From Bacteroidales bacterium UBA5342 (lineage in GTDB: Bacteria; Bacteroidota; Bacteroidia; Bacteroidales; UBA5342): 11,802 bases of DNA. The DNA is taken from NCBI GenBank assembly GCA_002408065.1, contig DHQI01000092.1:1-11802 (forward strand). Reading direction: 5' to 3'. The position numbers and the translations under genes were made by a program. Shown here piece after piece: positions 1 through 7,700 of this stretch; the stretch's first letter is position 1; each line of letters opens with the position of its first letter. The notes below the pieces were generated by a model. The model was not told where the DNA came from. It did not search any database and saw only the letters and a list, made by a program, of their open reading frames with translations.

Positions 1-2
1 AC

Positions 3-52
3 ACTTCGACTACGTGGTTGCTGAGCTTGTCGAAGTACTCAATGACCGAAGT
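3..52. repeat. REP-like inverted repeat element
   Basis: The octamer ACTTCGAC at 3-10 is the exact reverse complement of GTCGAAGT at 29-36, giving an 8-base-pair stem with an 18-base loop. A third, related word, ACCGAAGT, lies at 45-52. Words such as GCTGAGCTTGTCGAAG are familiar from dispersed extragenic palindromes in many bacterial genomes, including Bacteroidota. Only one copy is visible and the left edge may be cut by the window, so dispersal in this genome is an inference. There is no T-tract after the stem, so it does not look like an intrinsic terminator. Confidence 0.5.
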
Positions 53-171
53 TGAAACTGGAAATTGGAAAATGGAAATTGGAAATTGGAAAATGGAAAT
101 TGGAAATTGGAAATTGGAAAATAGAAAATGGAAAGTTGATACTGGAAATTAGAATTTGGAAATTAGAAACT
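53..171. repeat. Degenerate 7-base tandem repeat (about 17 units)
   Basis: From 53 to 171 the sequence divides without any shift into seventeen 7-base units. The commonest units are GGAAATT (for example 60-66, 74-80, 81-87, 95-101, 102-108, 109-115) and GGAAAAT (67-73, 88-94, 116-122). The flanks are more diverged (TGAAACT at 53-59, TGATACT at 137-143, AGAATTT at 151-157, AGAAACT at 165-171). The centre is most uniform and the edges most decayed, as expected for an array that grows by slippage. It ends 62 bases before the ATG of the downstream ligase gene and encodes nothing recognisable. Confidence 0.85.
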
Positions 172-233
172 TGAATAATCACTATAATAATTATTTGTCA
201 TTTTAAGACTTTAACTATTGGAATTTGCATTTT

Positions 234-1523
234 ATGCCTTACTGGGAAAAAGATTTAGAAACACTATCGCGCACCGACCTTGAAAAACTTCAGGTCATCA
301 GATTAAACAAAACCATAGAACAAGCGACTCAATCGCCGTTTTACAGCAAAACATTAAAAGGGAAACAAGTCCGGGACATTAAAGAGATTCAGGATTTGCC
401 TTTCACCACCAAGCAGGATTTACGCGATAATTTCCCCTACGGTTTTCTTTCGGTAAACAAAAAAGAAGTGGTGCGCTTGCACAGTTCCAGCGGTACCACC
501 GGCAATCCCACTGTGGTTTTCCACACACAACACGACCTTAACTCCTGGGCCAACCTAATGGCGCGCTGCCTCTATGCTGCCGGCGTTCGCGACACCGACG
601 TTTTTCAAAACATGTCAGGCTACGGACTCTTTACCGGTGGACTGGGTTTCCAATATGGCATCGAGCGCCTGGGCTGTCTGTCCATTCCGGCCGGTGCAGG
701 TAATTCACTGCGTCAAATCAAACTGATGCAGGATTATGGTACCACCGTAGGTCATGCCATCCCCAGCTACCTGAAGCGCCTTTACGATGTCTTTCTGGAA
801 GCCGGCCTTGACCCGAAAAAAGATACCGACCTCCACACCCTGATGATAGGTGCTGAGCCTCACACCGACGAACAGCGCCGCCGTATAGAAGATATGTTTG
901 GCGTAAAAGCTTATAACTCATTTGGCCTTTCGGAAATGAACGGACCAGGTGTGGCTTTCGAATGCGTTCACCAAGATGGCATGCACATTTGGGAAGATGC
1001 CTATGTGGTAGAAATAGTCAATCCGGAAACCCTACAACCGGTGCCTGATGGCGAATACGGCGAACTGGTGATGACCACCCTTGACCGCGTAGCTATGCCG
1101 CTTATTCGCTACCGCACACGCGACCTGACGCGCTTCTTGCCCGGCCAGTGCAAATGCGGCCGCACACACCGCCGCCTGGACCGTATCACCGGCCGTTCAG
1201 ATGATATGTTTATCGTAAAGGGCTGCAACATTTTCCCAATGCAGGTGGAAGGCATCCTAATGAAATTCAAAGAAATCAGCAGCGACTACCTCATTACCCT
1301 CGACACCAAATCGGACAACGATGTAATGATAGTAGAGGTAGAACTAGACAGCAAGGAATTTGTGGCCGACATCAACTTCCTGGGCAACCTGACACAGAAA
1401 ATCACCAACGAACTACGCGACGAAATCCTGATAAAACCAGTCGTCAAACTTGTGCAACCGGGCTCTATCCCTAAAGGTGAAGGAAAAGCAGTGCGCGTGG
1501 TGGATAAACGGGTGAAGAGTTAG
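234..1523 (+). CDS. paaK: Phenylacetate-CoA ligase (PaaK family)
   Basis: Adenylate-forming enzyme that activates phenylacetate or a related arylacetate to its CoA thioester with ATP; cytoplasmic. Visible hallmarks, numbered from the ATG at 234, are the phosphate-binding loop SSSGTTG at about 84-90, the FGLSEMNGPG adenine-site region, RYRTRDLTRF, a CKCGRTHRR segment, and the C-terminal hinge region GRSDDMFIVKGCNIFP. The 429-residue length is normal for the family. The frame also opens with a TTG at 225 (adding three residues), but the ATG gives the usual MPYWEKDLETL-type beginning. In anaerobic Bacteroidota such enzymes often act with indolepyruvate:ferredoxin oxidoreductase in aromatic amino acid metabolism; no such partner is visible here, so the exact substrate is inferred. 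The gene converges on folK with 24 bases between stops and no clear terminator. Its middle is GC-rich compared with its neighbours. Confidence 0.9.
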   Translation: MPYWEKDLETLSRTDLEKLQVIRLNKTIEQATQSPFYSKTLKGKQVRDIKEIQDLPFTTKQDLRDNFPYGFLSVNKKEVVRLHSSSGTTGNPTVVFHTQHDLNSWANLMARCLYAAGVRDTDVFQNMSGYGLFTGGLGFQYGIERLGCLSIPAGAGNSLRQIKLMQDYGTTVGHAIPSYLKRLYDVFLEAGLDPKKDTDLHTLMIGAEPHTDEQRRRIEDMFGVKAYNSFGLSEMNGPGVAFECVHQDGMHIWEDAYVVEIVNPETLQPVPDGEYGELVMTTLDRVAMPLIRYRTRDLTRFLPGQCKCGRTHRRLDRITGRSDDMFIVKGCNIFPMQVEGILMKFKEISSDYLITLDTKSDNDVMIVEVELDSKEFVADINFLGNLTQKITNELRDEILIKPVVKLVQPGSIPKGEGKAVRVVDKRVKS

Positions 1524-1547
1524 TCGTGACTATTGGATCCCCACCTA

Positions 1548-2051
1548 CTAGCACCTATTTTCACCAAGCTTCAATGCGCTAGTAGTATCATCGCATTCTT
1601 CAAGCAATTGGCTGATGCTTTTTTTTGACACGGGATGGATAAATTCCGGATCCATTTCGTTTAAGGGCTCCAGAACAAAACGTCGTTTAGCAATATGGGG
1701 ATGTGGAATGCATAAATCCGGGGACTCAATGATTCTTTCTTCGTAAAACAATAGGTCGATATCAATAGGACGATCGGTGTAATGACCATCTATCGTTTTA
1801 CTCGTACGCCCAAGCAGCTTTTCTATCTCCTGAGTACTTGTGAGCAGGTCTTCAGGACTAAGAGAACTTTGAATTATCAAGGCCTGATTCAGGTAAGAGT
1901 TAGTGCTTTCGTACCCCCAAGCTTCAGATTCGTAGACAGAGGAAAGAGAAACAATATCTCCTATTTCCTTTTCCAATAAAAAAATAGCACGCGACAAACA
2001 CTCTTGTTTATCGGTGCTATTACTGCCTAATATTAGGTGAACTAAATGCAA
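1548..2051 (-). CDS. folK: 2-amino-4-hydroxy-6-hydroxymethyldihydropteridine diphosphokinase (HPPK)
   Basis: Transfers pyrophosphate from ATP to 6-hydroxymethyl-dihydropterin, the step before dihydropteroate synthase in folate synthesis; cytoplasmic. The 167-residue protein has the LGSN start motif at residues 8-11, the HPPK signature DRPIDIDLLFY at 93-103 with its metal-binding aspartates, and the C-terminal motif HPHIAKRRFVLEPL at 117-130. Length is normal for a stand-alone FolK. The start is TTG: the minus-strand reading is TAA (purE stop), GAC, TTG, CAT, in one frame, so no upstream ATG is possible, and starting later would cut into the first beta strand. Only three bases separate it from purE, which points to cotranscription and probably translational coupling. 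Confidence 0.93.
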   Translation of the reverse strand: MHLVHLILGSNSTDKQECLSRAIFLLEKEIGDIVSLSSVYESEAWGYESTNSYLNQALIIQSSLSPEDLLTSTQEIEKLLGRTSKTIDGHYTDRPIDIDLLFYEERIIESPDLCIPHPHIAKRRFVLEPLNEMDPEFIHPVSKKSISQLLEECDDTTSALKLGENRC

Positions 2052-2054
2052 GTC

Positions 2055-2561
2055 TTAATTGGTTTTGTAATCGTACTTGACCTGACTCAGTTCCTCATTT
2101 GCTTTTACAATCTTAGTTTTCAAATCCTCTTTGAATTGAACTAATTTTTCAGCTATTTCCTCATCACCTACAGCTAACATCTGCGCTGCCAGTATACCTG
2201 CATTCTGTGCACCATTGATACCTACAGTAGCAACAGGGATTCCCGGAGGCATTTGTACGATAGCCAGTAGAGCATCCATCCCATCGAGCGATGCTTTGAT
2301 AGGCACACCAATAACAGGAAGGGTCGTCATAGAGGCAATAACACCGCATAGATGAGCCGCCATACCAGCTGCTGCTATGATAACTTTAATGCCTCGTTCC
2401 TTAGCTCCTTTGGCAAACACCTCTACCTGCTCAGGTGTACGGTGAGCCGAAAGGGCATTAATCTCAAAGGGAATCTGTAGGTCGTTTAGCACCTTGGCAG
2501 CTTTTTCCATAACGGGAAGATCACTTGTACTTCCCATAATGATACTTACTTGTGGATTCAT
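2055..2561 (-). CDS. purE: N5-carboxyaminoimidazole ribonucleotide mutase, class I PurE
   Basis: Converts N5-CAIR to CAIR in de novo purine synthesis; it would normally act after PurK, which is not in this window. The 168-residue protein shows MGSTSD at 9-14 (phosphate and ribose binding), SAHRTPE at 38-44 with the conserved histidine, AGMAAHLCGVIA, and the long conserved stretch from VPIKASLDGMDALL to GINGAQNAGILAAQML. It is a complete class I type enzyme. The frame stays open upstream to an ATG at 2636, but the additional 25 residues are basic, low in conservation character and not found in typical PurE, so the ATG at 2561 is preferred. Upstream, 91 AT-rich bases separate it from the sugar transferase; I see no consensus promoter there, so it may share that transcript or use a weak promoter. 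folK follows after 3 bases. Confidence 0.95.
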   Translation of the reverse strand: MNPQVSIIMGSTSDLPVMEKAAKVLNDLQIPFEINALSAHRTPEQVEVFAKGAKERGIKVIIAAAGMAAHLCGVIASMTTLPVIGVPIKASLDGMDALLAIVQMPPGIPVATVGINGAQNAGILAAQMLAVGDEEIAEKLVQFKEDLKTKIVKANEELSQVKYDYKTN

Positions 2562-2652
2562 AGTTGTCTTAAATTTATAGTTGATATTTATTTTTCTAAA
2601 TCGGATTATTGCCATCTTACAGTTACTTGCAGGCAAAATATTAACACATTCT

Positions 2653-4179
2653 TTATTTACTTCTTGCTCTCTTTATCAGTATATTATATAATATTCTAAA
2701 AAAAAACCTGAGATCCGTCATAAACGGGTGTTTCTTGTAAGCATTTAGATAACGTAACTCTGACGACATTATTTCATCCAATGTCACCGGAGAATCTGCA
2801 TAAAATGGTGGCAACAATCCGGGTTTAGTAGTTATACGCAGATCCTGAAGCTCTTTAGTATAAAGACTAAAATAATGCTCGCTCAAAGGCCTTACGCCAA
2901 CAAGTTTCATCTCCCCTTTAAGAACATTTATAAACATTGGAAGTTCATCTAACCACATCTTACGCATAAATTTTCCCAGTGTGTTGATGCGAAAATCCTC
3001 GTTAAACTTACCCCCTTTTTGCAAGTTATTCTTCTCATAAATATAGGCTTGAATATACTCTGCGTAAGGGTGCATAGTACGAAATTTAAAAACACCAATC
3101 GTTTTCCCGTCCTTACCTAAACGTTTGAGTTTTATCAGGCCACCAATAGCTTCATAGTCGATGCGTTTAGGTTGATCTACTTTTTTAGCAACAAAAACAA
3201 AAGTATTATCTAAAATGGCTTCATCTACAACTTCAAAACCTGAGGCATAAAGTCTGCCAAGTAGTTCCGCTTTAGAAAGCGCTTTATTCTTATGCGAAAA
3301 ACTTTGATATATCAACCTTGTTGGATACATCTTAGCAAAAACCCGATTAAACATATAATCAAAAAAGTTGATTACAGGGCCTACTATCACAGGGTATTTA
3401 TCCAAAATGCGTTTACGGCGGGTCGTAATAGTTTCAGCAATAGAAAAATAGAGTCCCCCATCGGGTAGACGGTAATTGGTTACCTTAAACAAAAGATTGA
3501 TATCCTTGACAGCATTAATTTTTTCAAGGTTAACGATGGCTTGGTGTTGACCAATCTTGTTTTCGATATTAAAAGCTTTTCGGGTCGCAGTAAAATATAT
3601 ATCCCTTTCATTATTAGGAATATGCTCCTCTATAAAATGATAAATCTCTTTACCACATATCTTTAAAATACCATCCCGGATAGACGTGCTAAATTGACGC
3701 CGCATACGGTCTGCCTTTTGTTTATCCAACACGATTTCTTTCTTCTCCTTACGACTTCCTTCGTAAAAGAATAAACGACTGGATTTTTGATAAACAATAA
3801 CCTGGTGGATGATAATGATCTCCAAAACTGTGGCAATTCCGACGGTGCCAAATACCATTAGACGGCTAAAATTCATGATTTGCAACAGTGACATCAAAGT
3901 CAACATTATGGCCAGTACGGTAACATTAGAGAAAAAAACTGAGGACAGTTTATCACTTAAGGTTTTGGCTCCACGAAAATTATACTTACCAACGATGGCT
4001 GAGGTAACAAGCCAAGTAGTTGACAACACAAAGAAAGGACCTATATATTTAGGCAAGACAACTCTGACGGTAGCGGGTTTCCACCAAGCGACAGCAATGA
4101 AAGCTATCGTGAGGGAAAGAATGTCTAATATTAAGAAGATTCTGCTTCGTCTTCTGTGTGTATTGGGGTTAGATTTCAC
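2653..4179 (-). CDS. Membrane-anchored sugar transferase (polyprenyl-phosphate glycosyl-1-phosphate transferase family)
   Basis: Probable initiating enzyme for a surface glycan, moving a sugar 1-phosphate from a nucleotide sugar to polyprenyl phosphate at the inner membrane. The 508-residue protein has four hydrophobic segments (about 13-33, 46-64, 83-103, 107-129), a soluble central region (about 140-345) and a C-terminal bacterial sugar transferase domain (about 350-508). That domain carries RLGKDGK at 353-359, KFRTM at 365-369, LDELP at 410-414 with the catalytic Asp-Glu pair at 411-412, and NVLKGEMKLVGVRPL at 418-432. The centre resembles the second half of a class I methyltransferase without the SAM-binding glycine loop. 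The start is GTG: an in-frame stop lies at 4213-4215 and no ATG lies between. No other glycan genes are nearby, so the sugar and the polymer are unknown. Confidence 0.82.
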   Translation of the reverse strand: MKSNPNTHRRRSRIFLILDILSLTIAFIAVAWWKPATVRVVLPKYIGPFFVLSTTWLVTSAIVGKYNFRGAKTLSDKLSSVFFSNVTVLAIMLTLMSLLQIMNFSRLMVFGTVGIATVLEIIIIHQVIVYQKSSRLFFYEGSRKEKKEIVLDKQKADRMRRQFSTSIRDGILKICGKEIYHFIEEHIPNNERDIYFTATRKAFNIENKIGQHQAIVNLEKINAVKDINLLFKVTNYRLPDGGLYFSIAETITTRRKRILDKYPVIVGPVINFFDYMFNRVFAKMYPTRLIYQSFSHKNKALSKAELLGRLYASGFEVVDEAILDNTFVFVAKKVDQPKRIDYEAIGGLIKLKRLGKDGKTIGVFKFRTMHPYAEYIQAYIYEKNNLQKGGKFNEDFRINTLGKFMRKMWLDELPMFINVLKGEMKLVGVRPLSEHYFSLYTKELQDLRITTKPGLLPPFYADSPVTLDEIMSSELRYLNAYKKHPFMTDLRFFFRILYNILIKRARSK

Positions 4180-4504
4180 TGATAATCTATTATTTGATAT
4201 TATCTTTAGTTCTTACCAATATTTCAATTCAGTTATATTGGTGTACGATTTAATTGAAACAGATCTTTCTCCGTGATATACGTCGGTATTTTGGTGTGAC
4301 GGACTTTGAGACAGCATCTACCGTCAAAAAAAGACTGCCCACAGCAAAAGGTCTTCTGAGAGTTCGTCAAAAAACTAACGCTTTATCATCTTACAAATAA
4401 AAACAGGAAAGATTCTTTTTATTTATTAAGATCCCCAACCGGGTAACTAATAATCTAAATTGAATCTTCGCTTGGTGTAATTTTGATTATAATCTGCTTA
4501 AATG

Positions 4505-4537
4505 CAAAAGTAATATTTTTTTAGCTATGGGGGCAAA
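4505..4537 (-). promoter_or_regulatory. Candidate Bacteroidota promoter for the sugar transferase gene
   Basis: On the minus strand, TTTG (plus 4534-4537) is followed after 21 bases by TACTTTTG (plus 4505-4512), an exact match to the TAnnTTTG -7 element. I found no other exact -7 match on this strand between here and the GTG at 4179. If used, transcription would begin near 4498 and leave a 5' leader of roughly 320 bases. Confidence 0.5.
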
Positions 4538-4571
4538 ATAGTCATCCTTAACATGCCTCCTAATAAATCAT

Positions 4572-4583
4572 CTTATATATAAG
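4572..4583. repeat. 12-base perfect palindrome
   Basis: CTTATATATAAG reads the same on both strands. It lies about 35 bases upstream of the minus-strand -33 element and about 86 bases upstream of the plus-strand -33 element, so it could be a regulator site. In AT-rich DNA it could equally be chance. Confidence 0.3.
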
Positions 4584-4625
4584 GAAAAAATACCCTCAAA
4601 AAGCAATCGGTAAACAATAGATTAA

Positions 4626-4685
4626 GAGCACCTTGTAACAACTGCCTTGATTATGTTACCACAAGCCATTTGCGGTGCCCTTTTT
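4626..4685 (+). terminator. Terminator-like hairpin with T-tract upstream of purL
   Basis: GAGCACC at 4626-4632 pairs with GGTGCCC at 4674-4680 with one A/C mismatch. Inside, TTGT (4633-4636) pairs with ACAA (4661-4664) and AAC (4637-4639) with GTT (4655-4657). The right arm runs directly into five Ts (4681-4685). The form is that of an intrinsic terminator, but no gene lies upstream on this strand, and the 3' half overlaps the promoter assigned to purL. It may end an unannotated short transcript, or be a relic. Confidence 0.35.
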
Positions 4686-4699
4686 ATTGATTATTTTTG
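4669..4699 (+). promoter_or_regulatory. Bacteroidota-type promoter of purL
   Basis: TTTG at 4669-4672 is followed by a 19-base spacer and TATTTTTG at 4692-4699, an exact match to the TAnnTTTG -7 element at a typical spacing. Transcription would begin near 4706, giving a leader of about 50 bases to the ATG at 4756. No Shine-Dalgarno sequence is visible in that leader, as is usual in this phylum. Confidence 0.7.
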
Positions 4700-4755
4700 T
4701 GGAATTCTGAAAAAATAGAAACAATATTTCTTATTCAATATAACATCCCAAAACA

Positions 4756-7700
4756 ATGATTCAGTTTTTTCAAACCGCTGATAAAAAAATTATTGCAACG
4801 CAGGTCTCCGAGGCTCTTTCGCAAGAGAATATACAAAAGCTGGAATGGCTTTATTCCGAAGCCCAACTACTGGATACCAAAGAGCTTGAAGGCTACTTTG
4901 TAGGTCCACGCAAAGAAATGATAACTCCTTGGAGCACCAATGCTGTGGAAATCACCCAAAATATGGGCATACAAGGCATCGAACGTATCGAGGAATTCTT
5001 TGCGGTAGATAATGCTGAGGCAGCATACGACCCTATGTTACAACGTTTATACACCGGCTTGCAGCAAAATATCTTTACCATAGACGTAAAACCTGAGCCT
5101 ATTCAGGAAATCGATGATGTTGCATCATATAACGATCAGGAAGGTTTGGCACTTAGCCCCGAAGAAGTAGCTTATCTGGATGAGGTAAGTAAAAAAATCG
5201 GTCGTAAATTAACGGATAGTGAGGTTTTCGGTTTTTCTCAAGTTAACTCAGAACACTGCCGTCACAAAATTTTTAACGGAACCTTTATCATTGACGGGGA
5301 AGAAAAAGAGAGTTCTCTTTTTGGTCTTATCCGTAAAACATCCAATGAGAATCCGAACTATTTGGTATCGGCATACAAAGACAACGTGGCCTTTTTTGAA
5401 GGACCGGAAATGGAACAATTTGCCCCTGAATCACAAGACAAACCAGATTTCTTTAAAATAAAACCGGTAGCTTCAGTTCTTTCCCTTAAAGCTGAGACAC
5501 ATAACTTCCCTACTACTGTAGAACCATTTAATGGTGCTGCTACGGGTTCGGGAGGTGAGATTCGCGACCGCTTGGGTGGAGGTAAGGCAAGTTTGCCGCT
5601 GGCAGGTACTGCTGTTTATATGACGTCTTATCCGCGCACGGAGGAGGGTCGTCAATGGGAAAAAGGTATGCAGGAGCGCCCCTGGCTGTACCAAACACCA
5701 GAGCAAATCCTGATCAAAGCATCAAACGGGGCTTCTGACTTTGGCAACAAATTCGGTCAACCCTTAATTTGTGGTTCTTTGCTAACCTTTGAACACGAAG
5801 AAAACGCTAAGAAATTTGCTTTCGACAAAGTGATAATGCTAGCAGGTGGCGTAGGCTATGCTAAAAAAGTAGATGCCCTGAAAGACACACCAAGCAAAGG
5901 AGACAAAGTCGTTCTGTTGGGGGGCGACAACTACCGCATTGGTATGGGTGGCGGAGCCGTTTCATCAGTAAATACCGGCCATTATGACGATGCTGTAGAG
6001 CTGAATGCCGTTCAACGTGCCAACCCGGAGATGCAAAAACGTGCTGCTAACGTCATCCGTGCCATGTCAGAAGCAGACGAAAACCCTATTGTATCGATTC
6101 ACGACCATGGTGCCGGAGGCCACCTTAATAGCCTTTCGGAATTGGTTGAAGATACCGGTGGCGTCATTAATGTAAAAGATTTGCCTGTGGGCGATCCTAC
6201 ACTTTCTGACAAAGAAATTGTGGGTAACGAGTCTCAGGAGCGTATGGGACTGGTGATCAAAGAAAAGAACGTATCCAACATGAAGACTATTGCAGAACGC
6301 GAACGTTCGCCGATGTATGTGGTAGGCGAGGCGACAGGCGATATGAAATTTGTGTTCAAACGCGAAGAGACGCAATGTCCTATCGATTTGAAACTGGAGT
6401 ATTTCTTTGGTAAACCGCCAAAAACCATTATGAATGATAAAACCGTTGACGAAACATACGCCAACGTGGAATATAAACCAGAAGATCTGCACAACTACGT
6501 AGAACAGGTGCTTCAATTAGAATCTGTAGCTTGTAAAGACTGGCTGACCAACAAGGTAGACCGTTCCGTAACAGGAAAAGTTGCCAAGCAACAAAATGCC
6601 GGTGAGCTTCAGTTACCACTGAACAACCTCGGAGTGATGGCCATTGACTACAGAGGGGAAAAAGGTATCGCCACATCTATAGGTCACGCCCCCATGGCAG
6701 CGATGGCTGATTCTGAGGCAGGCTCTGTGCTCGCAATTGCAGAATCGCTAACCAACATTGTATGGGCACCTATGGCCAATGGTTTGAAATCCGTCTCCCT
6801 CAGTGCCAACTGGATGTGGCCTTGCAGAAACGAGGGAGAAGATGCCCGTTTGTACAAAGCTGTGGAAGCAGCCAGTGATTTTTGCTGTGAATTGGGAATT
6901 AACATCCCTACCGGAAAAGATTCTCTTTCGATGACACAAAAATACGGTGACGAAAAAGTGATTTCTCCGGGAACGGTGATCATCTCGGCCGGAGGAGAAG
7001 TATCTGACATCAAAAAAGTGATAGAGCCCGTCATCATTAACAATCCTGACTACCCTGTTTACCATATCGACCTCTCGTTAGATGCTCTTAAATTAGCTGG
7101 TTCAGCTTTTGCTCAAACGCAAAATAAAATAGGCACCGATGCGCCAACAGTAACCGATGCCGCTTATTTCAAAACAGCCTTCAACACCATTCAGAAAATG
7201 ATTAATGAAGGGGTGGTTGTAGCCGGGCATGACATTTCAGAGGGGGGTATGATTACTGCTTTACTGGAAATGACCTTCGCCAATGTAGAAGGTGGTTTGG
7301 ATGTTAATCTGGACGCCATTGAAGAGAAAGATTTAGTCAAAATCCTCTTTGCTGAAAACCCGGCATTATTAGTTCAGGTTAACGAACCAACTAAAGCAGA
7401 AGCTATTTTGAATGAAGCAGAAATCGCTTTTGTAGAAATAGCCAAACCTACTGATGAACGTCAGGTTATGGTAGAAAAAGACGGACAAAACTATCACTTC
7501 GGCATTGATTATATGCGCGATATGTGGTTTAAATCATCTTACCTGCTCGACCGCAAACAAAGTGGTGACAGATTGGCTAAAGCCCGTTTTGAAAATTACA
7601 AGAAACAGGCCCTAGCTTACCAATTCCCAAGTGATTTCACGGGCAAGTTAGCCGATTATAAGATCCCAACAGACCGCCGAGCTAAGGCAGCTATCATCCG

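Larger units (their letters stand above)
4180..4755. other. Divergent intergenic region between the sugar transferase gene and purL
   Basis: This 576-base AT-rich region holds no convincing gene. It contains the minus-strand promoter candidate (4505-4537) and its long leader, a perfect 12-base palindrome (4572-4583), a terminator-like hairpin (4626-4685) and the purL promoter (4669-4699). The leader portion has small inverted repeats: TGACGG at 4297-4302 with CCGTCA at 4321-4326, AAGAC/GTCTT around 4331-4355, and AAGATTC at 4409-4415 with GAATCTT at 4462-4468. None matches a riboswitch class that I recognise. Confidence 0.7.

Noticed and set aside
53..171. CRISPR array
   Set aside because: Units are 7 bases long, directly abutting and without spacers; this is a simple tandem repeat.
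225..233. TTG start for the phenylacetate-CoA ligase
   Set aside because: Adds only three residues; the ATG at 234 is a better codon and fits the family's N-terminus.
1521..1532. TAGTCGTGACTA near-palindrome at the end of the ligase gene as a terminator
   Set aside because: The arms are five bases with a two-base loop and no T-tract; a stable RNA hairpin is not plausible.
2562..2636. Longer purE start at 2636 (25 additional residues)
   Set aside because: The extension is basic and unlike PurE N-termini, while the ATG at 2561 gives the standard beginning and length.
3809..4276. 155-codon plus-strand open frame opposite the 5' end of the sugar transferase gene
   Set aside because: It is antisense to the hydrophobic N-terminal region of a well-supported gene, shows no recognisable motif, and its length can be explained by codon bias on the other strand.
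4180..4755. Purine riboswitch or other known leader RNA before purL
   Set aside because: The predicted transcript start leaves only about 50 bases of leader, and no conserved purine-aptamer core is visible in the region.
6067..7065. Several minus-strand open frames inside purL
   Set aside because: They overlap each other in different frames and lie entirely within a conserved enzyme; no family features are seen.
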